Below, piece by piece: positions 34,312 to 43,483 of a stretch of 64,000 bases of DNA (within the stretch, counting starts at the first letter, position 1; each line of letters starts with the position of its first letter). The notes under the pieces are model-generated. The model did not search any database. It was not told the origin of the DNA and worked only from the letters and a program-made list of their open reading frames with translations. The translations under genes were made by a program, and so were the position numbers. The DNA is from Pseudomonas sp. ADAK18 (GTDB lineage Bacteria; Pseudomonadota; Gammaproteobacteria; Pseudomonadales; Pseudomonadaceae). Location: contig NZ_CP052859.1 in NCBI RefSeq assembly GCF_012935695.1, forward strand, positions 3,513,001 to 3,577,000, written 5' to 3'.

Positions 34312-35706
34312 ATGGATCTTACTCTTCGTATCAATCGAAATACCGGACTCAAGGGACTTACCTTTTGGGGTCAATGGGCGCTGGCGCAGGGCTTTGTCGT
34401 TTCATTGTTGTTCATACTCGCTGAACAACAGACCGGAGCGGTCGAGTTCTATTACCGCGTGTGCGCGGCATTGACGGTACTGGCCTCGGTACCGGCCTAT
34501 ACGTTCAGCGGCGTATACAGAAAAAGAGACACTTATCTGACGGGATTGGGACGCCTGTTCATAGGCTGGTCCATGACGATGGCTGCGCTGGCGTGCATGG
34601 CATTTATCTGCAAGGCCGATGCACTGTTTTCCCGAGAGGTGATTCTCAGTTGGGCCGTGTTTGGTTTCCTCGGGCAGGCACTGCTGTACGCGCCGTTGCA
34701 CGGGTTCTCCAAGTATTATCAGCGGTCACGCAAAAGCGGCCATAGAACCCTGATCGTCGGGACGGGTGAGCTTGCGCTTGGCCTGGCCAAGAACTTGAGC
34801 AGTCTCGAGAACCTGCCCTTGGTGGGCCTGGTCAGCACGGGCGCCGTCGCCCCGCTGAAACCAGGCGCACCACACATCGTTGGAGCGCAGGAAGATCTTC
34901 TGGAGTTGATCAGAATTCACGACATTCGACGCTTGTACATCACCCTGGCGCTGAGCGAAGCGGCAAAGATCGAAGCAATGTACGTCGATTTGCTGGGCGC
35001 CAATGTCGATGTGGTCTGGGTGCCGGACTTGAATAGCCTGACGCTGCTCAATCACTCGGTCAGGGTCGTGGACGGCCTGCCCGCAATCTATTTGAATGAA
35101 AGCCCACTCACCAGCCGGCCCACCGCAGCGCTGAGCAAGAGCCTGCTGGAAAAAAGTGTGGCGCTGCTGGCAATTATCCTGCTGAGCCCGGTGCTGGCGC
35201 TTATTGCCCTGGCCATCAAACTCAACTCCTCCGGCCCGGTCTTCTTCAAACAGGATCGCCATGGCTGGAATGGCAAGGTGATCCAGGTCTGGAAGTTTCG
35301 CTCGATGCGTGTACACAACGACCTTGAGGTCAAGCAGGCGAGCCGCAACGATTCGCGCATTACCGCCGTCGGGCGTTTCATCCGCCGCACCTCATTGGAT
35401 GAGCTGCCGCAACTGTTCAATGTTTTGCAAGGACATATGGCTTTGGTCGGTCCGCGGCCTCACGCTATCGCCCATAACCACTATTACTCGGGGAAAATTC
35501 TTGCCTACATGGCACGCCACCGAATCAAGCCGGGTATTACCGGGCTGGCGCAAATCAATGGCTGCCGCGGCGAGACCGACACCATCGACAAGATGCAGAA
35601 GCGTGTCGAGATCGACCTCAAGTACATCAATAATTGGTCGCTGTGGCTGGACCTGAAAATCCTGGTGAAGACGCCCTTTACCTTGCTCTCGAAGGACATC
35701 TATTGA
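34312..35706 (+). CDS. wcaJ: WcaJ-like undecaprenyl-phosphate sugar-1-phosphate transferase
   Basis: A 464-residue polyprenyl glycosylphosphotransferase. Four N-terminal membrane segments precede a CoA-binding-like Rossmann domain (HRTLIVGTGELALGLAKNL). A fifth hydrophobic segment (about residues 275-300) follows, then the catalytic bacterial sugar-transferase domain with FKQDRHGWNGKVIQVWKFRS, the DELPQLFNVLQG segment, and GPRPHAIAHN, and LKPGITGLAQ-type KPGITGLAQINGCRGETD near the end. The long form is WcaJ/PssY-like and normally transfers glucose-1-phosphate or galactose-1-phosphate to undecaprenyl phosphate, starting repeat-unit synthesis. ATG 34312 follows GGGGATATC; an ATG eight codons earlier is possible. 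Confidence 0.9.
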   Translation: MDLTLRINRNTGLKGLTFWGQWALAQGFVVSLLFILAEQQTGAVEFYYRVCAALTVLASVPAYTFSGVYRKRDTYLTGLGRLFIGWSMTMAALACMAFICKADALFSREVILSWAVFGFLGQALLYAPLHGFSKYYQRSRKSGHRTLIVGTGELALGLAKNLSSLENLPLVGLVSTGAVAPLKPGAPHIVGAQEDLLELIRIHDIRRLYITLALSEAAKIEAMYVDLLGANVDVVWVPDLNSLTLLNHSVRVVDGLPAIYLNESPLTSRPTAALSKSLLEKSVALLAIILLSPVLALIALAIKLNSSGPVFFKQDRHGWNGKVIQVWKFRSMRVHNDLEVKQASRNDSRITAVGRFIRRTSLDELPQLFNVLQGHMALVGPRPHAIAHNHYYSGKILAYMARHRIKPGITGLAQINGCRGETDTIDKMQKRVEIDLKYINNWSLWLDLKILVKTPFTLLSKDIY

Positions 35707-35735
35707 TCGCCTGACCGCTGAAGGCGCACCACCAC

Positions 35736-35757
35736 AAGGGGACGAGAGTCCCCTTTT
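35736..35757. terminator. Terminator after the WcaJ-like gene
   Basis: AAGGGGAC and GTCCCCTT around six bases, followed by TTT. It separates the convergent wcaJ-like and yjbH genes. The 200 bases to the right hold no convincing gene. Confidence 0.8.
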
Positions 35758-35966
35758 GCATGTCTGCAAATAGGGTGTTGACAGCCCGCCAGGTGTGGCA
35801 GTGGCGCAAGCCATCTGCCGTGCCAGGCACTCATGCCAATCAGGTCTGTCGGTGCAGGCGGGTTTTGTGCAAAGGGCTCTGTGCATCATGGGGCGTTTCA
35901 TGCGCTGCCATTGCGGCAGCCCAAGGCGCGACCTACAGGGTTTGTGGCCCTGCAGATCGCCGATCC

Positions 35967-38045
35967 CTACTCAGTGATCTTCTCGAAGTTGCGGTAGAAC
36001 ATGTCGTTGTCGCGGCTATCGGTCATCGAGTGCAACTGGAAGCTGCGATTGAGTCGTGCGCCACCGTCCCTGGTCAGCGGCGACCAGACCAAGTTGGCGC
36101 GGCGCATGGTGGACATGCTCATCAATTCGTCGAACGGGATGGAGAGGTACAGGCCCTTGTCAAAACTACCTTCGCCATATTCGGCGCCGTTGGCGGTAGT
36201 GATCGTCGCCCAGGCACCAAATCGCACACCGTTTGAGAACTCCCGCGAGAGATCGATCGTGGTGCCCCAATCCCCTGCCAGGTAGCGTCCGACGCTGACG
36301 GCCGCGAGTGTGTCGAAGGGCAAGTCCGTATAACCGGTGATGTGGCCTGTGACAACCGAATAGTCCCGTAGCCCAAAGCCTTGGTCGAATTCACGCTGAC
36401 GTACGTAGTTCAGGTCCGCCCCGACCGACCAGCGCTGGCCTTCAGGGCGAAACAGCACCTCGCCCCCCACACCGGCAAACATCGACTCCAGATAGCCTCC
36501 GTAGACCATGCCATACAGATCTTTGTCCAACTGCTCTGCGTGGCTGATCTGGAACAACGGCATGGTGACTTCGGAGGTCGTCAGGTACTTGCGCAAATCC
36601 GTACGAACCCGCGGCAAACCACTGGGTGCATCGTAGTCAAACTTGTCGAAGTTGTTCAGCAGGTTGGCGCTGAGCAGGCCGCTCCACCACGTATTGCGGT
36701 TGAAGCGATACTCGGCATCCGCGTCGAGACTGAACTGATAGAGAAAGCCATCGGGGCCACCGACGTTCTGCTTGAAGCCCAGCCCGGCGCCATAGCTGAA
36801 GGGGTCACGCGCTTCGGTGTAGAGGGTTTTCTCGTTGTGCGGCATCGCCGGATTGATCTCGGTAGTGCGATGCAACGCTTGCAGCGGCTCCTCGTTGTTG
36901 AGCACTTCGCGAAAGGTTTGCCGAGGCACGCTGGTTTCTTCCAGCGGCAGGTCGTAGCGCTTGTTCACCACGGTGAACCAGTCGATATCGTCGTTGACGC
37001 TGTTGTCCAGAATCCGGCTTGCACGACCGACCGCTTTGGCCGAATGAAAATACCGACCCTGCTCGCCGTAGACGATTAACTCGGGACCACGCTGGCTGAT
37101 ACGCTCAACCTTGTAGCCGGCATTTTGCTGCAAGCGCCGGGACACATCGGGCCAATTGACCTGATCCATCTCGGTGGTCGGGGCCTTGGCCGGCAACGGC
37201 TCAGCCGGCGGATCGTAAGTCTTGGCCGGCGCCTTGCGGCTGGCGAAGTTGGTGTGAAAGGTGAGACCGAACATCGCCGTGTTGCCTCGCTCCCAGGCCG
37301 CACTGAGGTCCAGCGAATCAGTCACTTTGAACACGGCGCCAAGGTTGATCGGTGAGTCCTGCTTGATCACGTTGTCCTTAGGCTCATGTTTATAGTCATT
37401 GCCTTCGTACTCGAGTTTCAAGCTAAGCCGGTCCCAGGGCGTCTGATAGCTTACGCCGCCGAACAGTGAAGGCCGGCCGCGAAAGTAGGAGCCTGCGTTG
37501 ACATCGCCGGTACCTTTCAGGCTTGGCCGGGTCTTGAAGCGATCATCAAGCCACCCCGCCGGGTTTTCGAAGTCACCACGATTGCCCAAGTAACCCCAGG
37601 CAACGCCGGCACTGAAATCAAAATTGTCGTAGCGCTTACTGGCCACCAGGAACTCACTGGAGAACAGACCTGTACCACCGATATCCCGGAACCCCAGCGC
37701 TACGTCGGGCGCCCAATGAGTTTCTTGCCACAACCGGACTTTGACGTCGACCGCCTTGTCCTTGTAGCTTTGGTTGCCGCTCAATGACTCGGGGCCATAG
37801 GGGCGGTTGGTGATTGCGGTGTAGCGAAACGCACCTTCCAGCCAGTCGAACGGCTGCAGCGCCACGCTGTAACGACTATAGGGCTCGGTTCGGTTGGCGT
37901 TCACGCTCAACTCACCGGCCGGGGACATTCTGGCGGTGGGCGTCTGTAGCAACCCCACTCCGCCGAAATCATTCTGAGTCAAACGCGGCTCGGCATGAGC
38001 TAAACCACAGGGCAATAACAATACGGCTGCAAAACGTAAATTCAA
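35967..38045 (-). CDS. yjbH: YjbH/GfcD outer-membrane beta-barrel protein
   Basis: A 692-residue exported protein (signal peptide ending AHA at about residue 18) of the YjbH family. The first part carries GGVGLLQTPTARMSPAGELS and the AVDVKVRLWQETHWAPDVAL, GFRDIGGTGLFSSEF segments. The rest is rich in alternating aromatic strands, as in beta-barrels, ending in a strand close to the C-terminus. YjbH and GfcD work in export or surface assembly of polysaccharide with YjbE-G/GfcA-C. The start overlaps the gfcC stop by four bases (ATGA). Length agrees with E. coli YjbH (698 residues). Confidence 0.9.
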   Translation of the reverse strand: MNLRFAAVLLLPCGLAHAEPRLTQNDFGGVGLLQTPTARMSPAGELSVNANRTEPYSRYSVALQPFDWLEGAFRYTAITNRPYGPESLSGNQSYKDKAVDVKVRLWQETHWAPDVALGFRDIGGTGLFSSEFLVASKRYDNFDFSAGVAWGYLGNRGDFENPAGWLDDRFKTRPSLKGTGDVNAGSYFRGRPSLFGGVSYQTPWDRLSLKLEYEGNDYKHEPKDNVIKQDSPINLGAVFKVTDSLDLSAAWERGNTAMFGLTFHTNFASRKAPAKTYDPPAEPLPAKAPTTEMDQVNWPDVSRRLQQNAGYKVERISQRGPELIVYGEQGRYFHSAKAVGRASRILDNSVNDDIDWFTVVNKRYDLPLEETSVPRQTFREVLNNEEPLQALHRTTEINPAMPHNEKTLYTEARDPFSYGAGLGFKQNVGGPDGFLYQFSLDADAEYRFNRNTWWSGLLSANLLNNFDKFDYDAPSGLPRVRTDLRKYLTTSEVTMPLFQISHAEQLDKDLYGMVYGGYLESMFAGVGGEVLFRPEGQRWSVGADLNYVRQREFDQGFGLRDYSVVTGHITGYTDLPFDTLAAVSVGRYLAGDWGTTIDLSREFSNGVRFGAWATITTANGAEYGEGSFDKGLYLSIPFDELMSMSTMRRANLVWSPLTRDGGARLNRSFQLHSMTDSRDNDMFYRNFEKITE

Positions 38046-38803
38046 TGAACCACCTCAGCCAGTTGCGTGGCAAGAAATTCGGCCAACTGCTGATTCAGTT
38101 CAGGAATAGGCGGATCAATATCATCATTTCTGACGGGCACCAGGATCTTGCTGCCAGCGGCAGGCACTTGCCCGCTCTCACGATTCCAAGGCGCGATGCC
38201 AACCTGTCGGGTGACACCATTGGGTTGGATCAGCCACAGATAATCGGTCTCTGCATCGGCCAGCGGCACGCACCCTTGCAGATAATCCCAGGCCTCTTGC
38301 AGGGCGACAAAAGGCAACCGGCACGGTTCGGCGACCGCACCGAGCACTTCAACCTCGTCGACGCGAAATGGATAGATGAGGCGATCACCATCGCTCAGAC
38401 GGACGTTACGAGCGAACCCGACCTCGATGGCAATCGGGTCCAGAACCGTGACCTGGCGCCCAGTGACCGGCATGTGGCTGACTTGCTCGTACAGTCGCAT
38501 CGCCAGGCTTGCCCGGCTGGGTCTGTCGAAGAGCAAGGCTGTACGCTGCAATACCTGTAGATCGAACAGCACCCCGGTTTTAAGCCGAGTCTGCTCTTCC
38601 AGCAAAGACTGGCGCAGCAATGCAGCTGCCAGCCAGTAGCTTTCGGCATTGGGCACAGCAATGCTGATCACGTCCGACAACCGCCCTCCTGGCGGCAGGT
38701 CGACCGGCCCTGGGGTGAGCACGTCGCCGGTGACGGTGACCGCCGCCTGGCTCACGCTGGTGATCAACAGCAGGCACGCCGACAGCAGCTGTACCCGCTT
38801 CAA
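38042..38803 (-). CDS. gfcC: GfcC/YjbG periplasmic capsule-assembly protein
   Basis: A 253-residue protein with a cleavable signal (VSQAA at about residue 20). The mature part starts with VTVTGDVLTPGPVDLPPGGR, a beta-grasp domain as in GfcC, which also resembles the SLBB domains of Wza. The second half contains DGDRLIYPFRVDEVEVLGAV, a second beta-grasp repeat. GfcC/YjbG acts in the periplasm in polysaccharide export. It is coupled at both ends by ATGA overlaps with gfcB and yjbH. Confidence 0.88.
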   Translation of the reverse strand: MKRVQLLSACLLLITSVSQAAVTVTGDVLTPGPVDLPPGGRLSDVISIAVPNAESYWLAAALLRQSLLEEQTRLKTGVLFDLQVLQRTALLFDRPSRASLAMRLYEQVSHMPVTGRQVTVLDPIAIEVGFARNVRLSDGDRLIYPFRVDEVEVLGAVAEPCRLPFVALQEAWDYLQGCVPLADAETDYLWLIQPNGVTRQVGIAPWNRESGQVPAAGSKILVPVRNDDIDPPIPELNQQLAEFLATQLAEVVH

Positions 38804-39462
38804 CGGTTAAGCCTGCGTTCAGGGGTCAGTTGAACGATCTTGACCCGCAGTCGCGTGGTCAGTTGCTGCTCACTCTGCACAATGAAACCGTCCACGGGAT
38901 CGACCCAATAACGATTGGTCGCACGCAGGCCAATGGCCGGGGCATCAATCTGCTCATCGACACGTAGCACGGCGTATTCCTTGTTGAGAATTTCCAGGGT
39001 TTCCATGGATTTTCGGGAGAAGCGACTGTTCAGGGTCACGCCGACTTCGCTGCCTTGATAAAGATCAATCCAGCGCTGGCTGGTGTAGCCATCAGGCAGC
39101 GTGTGCAGGCCTTGCTTGAAGGGCGAGGTCGCAGCAAGCCGCGTCCCGTCCAGGTCGCCGTCGACGCCCAGGCCGATGGTGCGTACCGCCAACCCGTCGC
39201 GCAGCAGTAACACCTGTTTTCCGGACGCTACCCAGAACTGCAGGTCACCCCGCTCACGCACCATCGCCAATACCCCGGAGCCGGAAGGCGTGGTCAATGT
39301 GAGCTGGGGAAACTCAACCTGCGCCACCTGGGCCGCCGTCACGTCCAACTCATCGGGCCCGCTCACCGCCGCTTTAAAGTTAGTCAAAGAGGCGTTCATC
39401 AGCGGGTTACATCCACACAACAAGGCCGCTATCACGCAGACGCCAACATTCAACGTTCTCAC
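38800..39462 (-). CDS. gfcB: GfcB/YjbF lipoprotein
   Basis: A 220-residue lipoprotein (lipobox LLCGC, Cys18 region) of the YjbF family. The body is rich in beta strands, with DLQFWVASGKQVLLLRDGL, LHTLPDGYTSQRWIDLYQ and YWVDPVDGFIVQSEQQL, the last being similar to MalM/LolB-like lipoprotein strands. It belongs to the outer-membrane or periplasmic side of the export complex. It overlaps gfcC by four bases and follows the Wza-like gene by 14. Confidence 0.88.
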   Translation of the reverse strand: MRTLNVGVCVIAALLCGCNPLMNASLTNFKAAVSGPDELDVTAAQVAQVEFPQLTLTTPSGSGVLAMVRERGDLQFWVASGKQVLLLRDGLAVRTIGLGVDGDLDGTRLAATSPFKQGLHTLPDGYTSQRWIDLYQGSEVGVTLNSRFSRKSMETLEILNKEYAVLRVDEQIDAPAIGLRATNRYWVDPVDGFIVQSEQQLTTRLRVKIVQLTPERRLNR

Positions 39463-39476
39463 AGTCAGACCAGGCC

Positions 39477-40592
39477 TTATTTATTGCTGTTGCTGGCATC
39501 ATTCAGGTTCTTCGCCGCAGAAGCCCCCACGCCGAGAATGGCTGCCGACGGCACCAGTTGACTGATGAAGCGGTTCCAGCGAGTTACGTTGGCCGGGCCC
39601 ACATAGACAATGTCCTGAGGCCGTACATCGAAGTGCGTGGCCAGTGCCATGGCGGTCGGCGACTCGGCTTGCAACTGATAGATTTTCGCCGGCTCCACAT
39701 CAAGGTTCTCAACCCCCCTGATGACGTAGACCGCGTTGCCGTTCGAGGTGGTCTGGCTCAACCCGCCTACCGAGCCAAGGACGTCGGACAGGTTCATAGT
39801 GCCGGTTTTGAACGTCAGCGCGCGTGGCTGGTTGACCTCGCCCATGACGTAGATCCGCTTGTTATCGTTGTACGGCAGATACAATTGATCGCCACCTTTG
39901 AGGTAGACGTTCTGTAATTCGGAGTCCTGCTGATTGAGCGCGTCGAGATTCAGCGGATACACCCGTCCGTTCCGCGTCAGCAGTAAGCCCGACAAGTCTG
40001 CATTGAGCGGGTCGATACCGGCAGACCCGAGGGCTTCGACCACATTAAGCGGGTTGGTGGAAATCGGTTGCGGACCGGCCTTCGATACTGCACCCGACAC
40101 CACCACCTTCTGGCTGGAGAAGCGCAGCACGGCGACATCCACTTGCGGGTCCGCGATAAAGGCCGACAGCCTTGAGGCAATGTCCGAACGCAGTTGCTGG
40201 ATGGTTTTGCCAGCCGCCTGGACTTCTTTGACATAGGGGTAGTAAAGCGTGCCATCGGAACGTACCAGCCGCCCATTGGCATCAATCTGCTGCTGCGCTC
40301 CAGAGGGAGCCGTCAGCTCGGGGTGGTCCCAGACCGTGATGTACAAGACATCGTTGTTACCGATGCGGTACTCCTCAGGGGCCGTCAACAATTCCGCCGG
40401 CACTGAGGCACGCTTCTGTGTGGCCCTGTCCATCGCAATCAGCTTGGGCGTGATTGGAATCAGCTCGACGCGGCTGCTTTCACTGGCCCCTTGGCGCGTG
40501 ATATCGCTGGTGCTCAGGTATTGCCCTGGGGAAAACATACAACCTTGCAAAGCGAAACTTGCCAACATTAAAAAAGGAAAACTACGAGTCAT
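39477..40592 (-). CDS. wza: Wza/GfcE outer-membrane polysaccharide export lipoprotein
   Basis: A 371-residue polysaccharide export protein. A lipobox LQGC (Cys18) is followed by a Poly_export domain (IGNNDVLYITVWDHPELTAP, then YYPYVKEVQAAGKTIQQLRS) and two SLBB-like repeats (KVVVSGAVSKAGPQPIS; RIYVMGEVNQPRALTFKTGT). The C-terminal region contains a predicted helix (SQLVPSAAILGVGASAAK), the segment that forms the outer-membrane pore in Wza. It is the exit channel for the polymer assembled by Wzy and gated by Wzc. Translation start is ATG 40592. A hairpin lies between it and yjbE. Confidence 0.92.
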   Translation of the reverse strand: MTRSFPFLMLASFALQGCMFSPGQYLSTSDITRQGASESSRVELIPITPKLIAMDRATQKRASVPAELLTAPEEYRIGNNDVLYITVWDHPELTAPSGAQQQIDANGRLVRSDGTLYYPYVKEVQAAGKTIQQLRSDIASRLSAFIADPQVDVAVLRFSSQKVVVSGAVSKAGPQPISTNPLNVVEALGSAGIDPLNADLSGLLLTRNGRVYPLNLDALNQQDSELQNVYLKGGDQLYLPYNDNKRIYVMGEVNQPRALTFKTGTMNLSDVLGSVGGLSQTTSNGNAVYVIRGVENLDVEPAKIYQLQAESPTAMALATHFDVRPQDIVYVGPANVTRWNRFISQLVPSAAILGVGASAAKNLNDASNSNK

Positions 40593-40624
40593 AATGGCAC
40601 TACGCTATTCAAGGGCAAATCTAA

Positions 40625-40658
40625 ACAAGGTCACCCGACTTTCATCGGGCGACCTTGT
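40625..40658 (-). terminator. Intercistronic hairpin between yjbE and wza (possible attenuator)
   Basis: ACAAGGTCACCCG and CGGGCGACCTTGT pair with one mismatch over 13 bases. On the minus strand only a weak T-run (TTGTTT) follows. It could partly stop transcription, allowing more YjbE than downstream proteins. Confidence 0.7.
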
Positions 40659-40677
40659 GTTACACCTACAGGGTTTT

Positions 40678-40914
40678 TCAGTTACTTGTGCCGGTAGTAC
40701 CGGTAGTACCTGTCGTCCCGGTTGTACCGCCGTTGGCGTTGCCGCCACTGTTGGAAGCGGCTACTGCACTCGCAACCATTGCCGTACTGGCCGCAGGAGC
40801 TTGGGAAGCTGCTACGTTACCTGCGACATTGGTTGCTTGTGTCAGCGGCGCTTCCGCTGCGGACGCCCAGTTGCCAAACATCGACAACAGGGCAATTGCC
40901 ATCACTTTTTTCAT
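40678..40914 (-). CDS. yjbE: YjbE/GfcA-like small secreted protein
   Basis: A 78-residue protein with a signal peptide (cleavage after WASA) and a mature part of Ala, Ser, Thr, Gly and Asn, ending in four G-T-T units (NGGTTGTTGTTGTTGTSN). E. coli YjbE and GfcA have the same size and composition, with threonine-rich C-termini, and head the same operons, so identity rests on composition plus order. The codon repeat (ACC GGT ACT) makes the C-terminus prone to length changes. AAAGGAG precedes the ATG. It is the first gene of the five-gene export operon. Confidence 0.85.
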   Translation of the reverse strand: MKKVMAIALLSMFGNWASAAEAPLTQATNVAGNVAASQAPAASTAMVASAVAASNSGGNANGGTTGTTGTTGTTGTSN

Positions 40915-41169
40915 ACAAACTCCTTTCTAACGTTCAACCCTGTTAAAAAACCGGGCGTTCAGTTAGAGGTGGAAAGTTCAAGTCGCAAAAAGTGCGAACA
41001 AGATCCGTTGTTCATTCACAGTCAGTCCTGACGGATAAATGTCGAACGGCAGGGTTTATATCTACGGATTTGCCAGATGCATTTCCAGACTAATTTCCCG
41101 ACGATAATTAACATTCCCGCCGATTGATAACATTCAGCAAAATCATTGCTTACCACAACAGCATCGACC

Positions 41170-42186
41170 TTATCCGAGGTACCCCTTCGGATGGTTCGAT
41201 TGCCAGCGCCAAGTGTCTGTCATCATTTGCTGCAAACCGCGTGTGGCCTTCCAGCCGAGTTCACGGGCGGCCTTGGAGGGATCGGCCCAGCTCTCGGCAA
41301 CATCACCCAAGCGGCGCGGCATTACCCGATAAGGCACCGACCGCCCTGACGCCTGCTCGAACGCACGCAACACCTGCATCACGCTGTAGCCGTCACCCGT
41401 GCCGAGATTCCAGATATTGATTCCCGTGCGTTGCGAAATCGACTGCAAGGCCTTCAGATGCCCATCCGCCAGGTCCACGACGTGGATATAGTCACGCACA
41501 CCGGTGCCATCAACCGTGGGGTAATCGTCGCCGAAGATCGACAACTCTTGCAGGCTGCCGACCGCCACCTGGCTGATGTAGGGCACCAGGTTATTGGGTA
41601 TGCCATTCGGATCCTCACCCAAGTGACCACTGTCGTGAGCGCCGATCGGATTGAAGTAACGCAACAATGCGATGCTCCAGCGCGGCTCTGATGCACACAG
41701 GGCTCGCAGCACGTTCTCGACGATCAATTTTGATTGGCCATAGGGGTTGGTGGGGCTGCCGGTGGGGAAATCCTCGCGGATCGGCATCTGCTCCGGCGCG
41801 CCGTACACCGTGGCCGATGAACTGAATACCAGGCGAAACACGCCGGCGGCGGCCATCGCCTGACACAGCGTGAGGCTGCCACCGACATTGGCTTCGTAAT
41901 ATTCGAGCGGCTTGTGCACGCTTTCGCCGACCGCCTTGAGCCCGGCAAAATGCAGGACCGCATCAATGGAATGCTGCTGGAAAATCCGATCCAGCAAAGC
42001 TCTGTCGCACACATCCCCGTGAATCATCAGCGCACTTTTGCCGCAGATGGCTTCCACTGCGTGCAGCGCAGCGTCGGAGCTGTTGCAAAGATTGTCCAGC
42101 ACCACCACTTCAAAACCAGCTTCAAGCAGCGCAAGTGTGGTGTGCGAACCGATGTATCCGGTGCCACCCGTTACCAGAATCTTCAT
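41170..42186 (-). CDS. galE: UDP-glucose 4-epimerase
   Basis: A 338-residue short-chain dehydrogenase family enzyme that interconverts UDP-glucose and UDP-galactose. NAD-binding is GGTGYIGSHT near the N-terminus, the catalytic Tyr-X3-Lys is YGQSK, and the serine comes from SSSATVYG. TNPYGQSKLIVE, RYFNPIGAHDSG and GTGDGYSVMQ agree with GalE. It stands between the yjbE operon and the divergent galU, so the locus can make its own UDP-Gal. ATG 42186 (MKILVTGG) was preferred over ATG 42198. Confidence 0.95.
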   Translation of the reverse strand: MKILVTGGTGYIGSHTTLALLEAGFEVVVLDNLCNSSDAALHAVEAICGKSALMIHGDVCDRALLDRIFQQHSIDAVLHFAGLKAVGESVHKPLEYYEANVGGSLTLCQAMAAAGVFRLVFSSSATVYGAPEQMPIREDFPTGSPTNPYGQSKLIVENVLRALCASEPRWSIALLRYFNPIGAHDSGHLGEDPNGIPNNLVPYISQVAVGSLQELSIFGDDYPTVDGTGVRDYIHVVDLADGHLKALQSISQRTGINIWNLGTGDGYSVMQVLRAFEQASGRSVPYRVMPRRLGDVAESWADPSKAARELGWKATRGLQQMMTDTWRWQSNHPKGYLG

Positions 42187-42580
42187 AGAGCGGTCCATAG
42201 TAGGGTCGTGAAGTGCTCAATAACCTGCGCAGCGCCCAGAATTAAATGTGCGTAGAAAGCCTGCGCACAAATAAACAGGGACGACAACAGCAAGAAGTAC
42301 AGTTATTCAACTGCCACCGACAAATATCCATGCCGGCCAGACAGTAAAACCTGGTACTTATTTAGCACTATGAAACGATCACCACTATCAACATACACCG
42401 ACGAAAAATAACTAACTAACCACAGACTGACAACTCATAACATTCCCTTGTTATATACCTGACGACAATTGCCATTAGTCACCTACCTCAGGTATTAAGT
42501 AGTCGCTCAGTAAAAATCTTATAACCGCTGCTTATTGCGCCCGGCAATTGGCTGTGGCCCATGCTTTTCAGGATATTTTT
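42187..42580. other. Divergent galE/galU control region
   Basis: About 390 AT-rich bases. A dyad TGTGCG-N11-CGCACA occurs at 42247-42269 near galE, and TACCTCAGGTA (about 42485) is a short palindrome 90 bases before galU. I see no gene. Regulators are unknown. Confidence 0.5.
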
Positions 42581-43414
42581 ATGATTCGTAAATGTTTGTT
42601 CCCCGCCGCTGGCTATGGCACGCGCTTCTTGCCGGCAACCAAAGCCATGCCCAAGGAAATGCTGCCGATCGTCAACAAGCCGTTGATCCAGTACGCCGTA
42701 GAGGAAGCACGGGACGCCGGCCTGCAGCACATGGCAATCGTGACTGGGCGGGGCAAACGCGCACTGGAAGATCACTTCGACATCAGCTATGAGCTGGAGC
42801 ATCAGATTCGTGGTACCGAAAAAGAAAAATTCCTGGCCGGCACCCGCGAGCTGATCGAAACCTGCACCTTTTCCTACACCCGGCAGATCGAGATGAAGGG
42901 CTTGGGCCACGCGATTCTCAGCGGCCGCCCATTGATCGGTGATGAACCCTTCGCCGTGGTGCTAGCGGATGACCTGTGCCTGAACCTGCAAGGTGATGGT
43001 GTACTGGCGCAAATGATCCAGCTCTACAAGAAGTACCGCTGTTCGATCGTGGCCATCCAGGAAGTGCCCCGGGACCAGACACACAAGTACGGCGTGATCG
43101 CCGGCGAATTGATCGCCGATGACGTCTACCGAGTCAGCAATATGGTTGAAAAGCCCAGCCCAGAAGACGCCCCGTCCAACCTGGCAATCATTGGCCGGTA
43201 CATCCTCACGCCCGATATCTTTGACCTGATCGCCGATACCCAGCCTGGCAAAGGTGGGGAGATCCAGATTACCGACGCCCTGATGAAGCAGGCGCAAAAT
43301 GGTTGCGTTCTGGCCTACAAGTTCGACGGCCTGCGCTTCGACTGCGGCGGCGCAGAGGGCTATCTCGACGCGACCAATTTTTGTTACGAGCACCTGTACC
43401 TCAAAGGCCTTTAA
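42581..43414 (+). CDS. galU: UTP-glucose-1-phosphate uridylyltransferase
   Basis: A 277-residue nucleotidyltransferase that makes UDP-glucose. It begins with IRKCLFPAAGYGTRFLPATK, which binds UTP, followed by AMPKEMLPIVNKPLIQYAVE. Later come AVVLADDLC (metal-binding Asp), MVEKPSPEDAPSNLAIIGRY and GGEIQITDALM, all GalU/ExoN-type. ATG 42581 with AGGA upstream gives the normal start. Expression with the orphan domain-IV protein downstream, 69 bases apart, is likely. It supplies the glucosyl donor for this polymer. Confidence 0.95.
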   Translation: MIRKCLFPAAGYGTRFLPATKAMPKEMLPIVNKPLIQYAVEEARDAGLQHMAIVTGRGKRALEDHFDISYELEHQIRGTEKEKFLAGTRELIETCTFSYTRQIEMKGLGHAILSGRPLIGDEPFAVVLADDLCLNLQGDGVLAQMIQLYKKYRCSIVAIQEVPRDQTHKYGVIAGELIADDVYRVSNMVEKPSPEDAPSNLAIIGRYILTPDIFDLIADTQPGKGGEIQITDALMKQAQNGCVLAYKFDGLRFDCGGAEGYLDATNFCYEHLYLKGL

Positions 43415-43483
43415 ATCAGGCTGCCACCTCACTCATTGCTCACACGGCACAACGTCGCCCACTCTTCATTCAGGCAGGCCACT

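Noticed and set aside
35760..36236. Plus-strand frames in the gap between the WcaJ-like gene and yjbH
   Set aside because: They run into the yjbH complement, lack a start signal, and translate to low-complexity Arg/Val-rich sequence. The gap is better seen as non-coding after a terminator.
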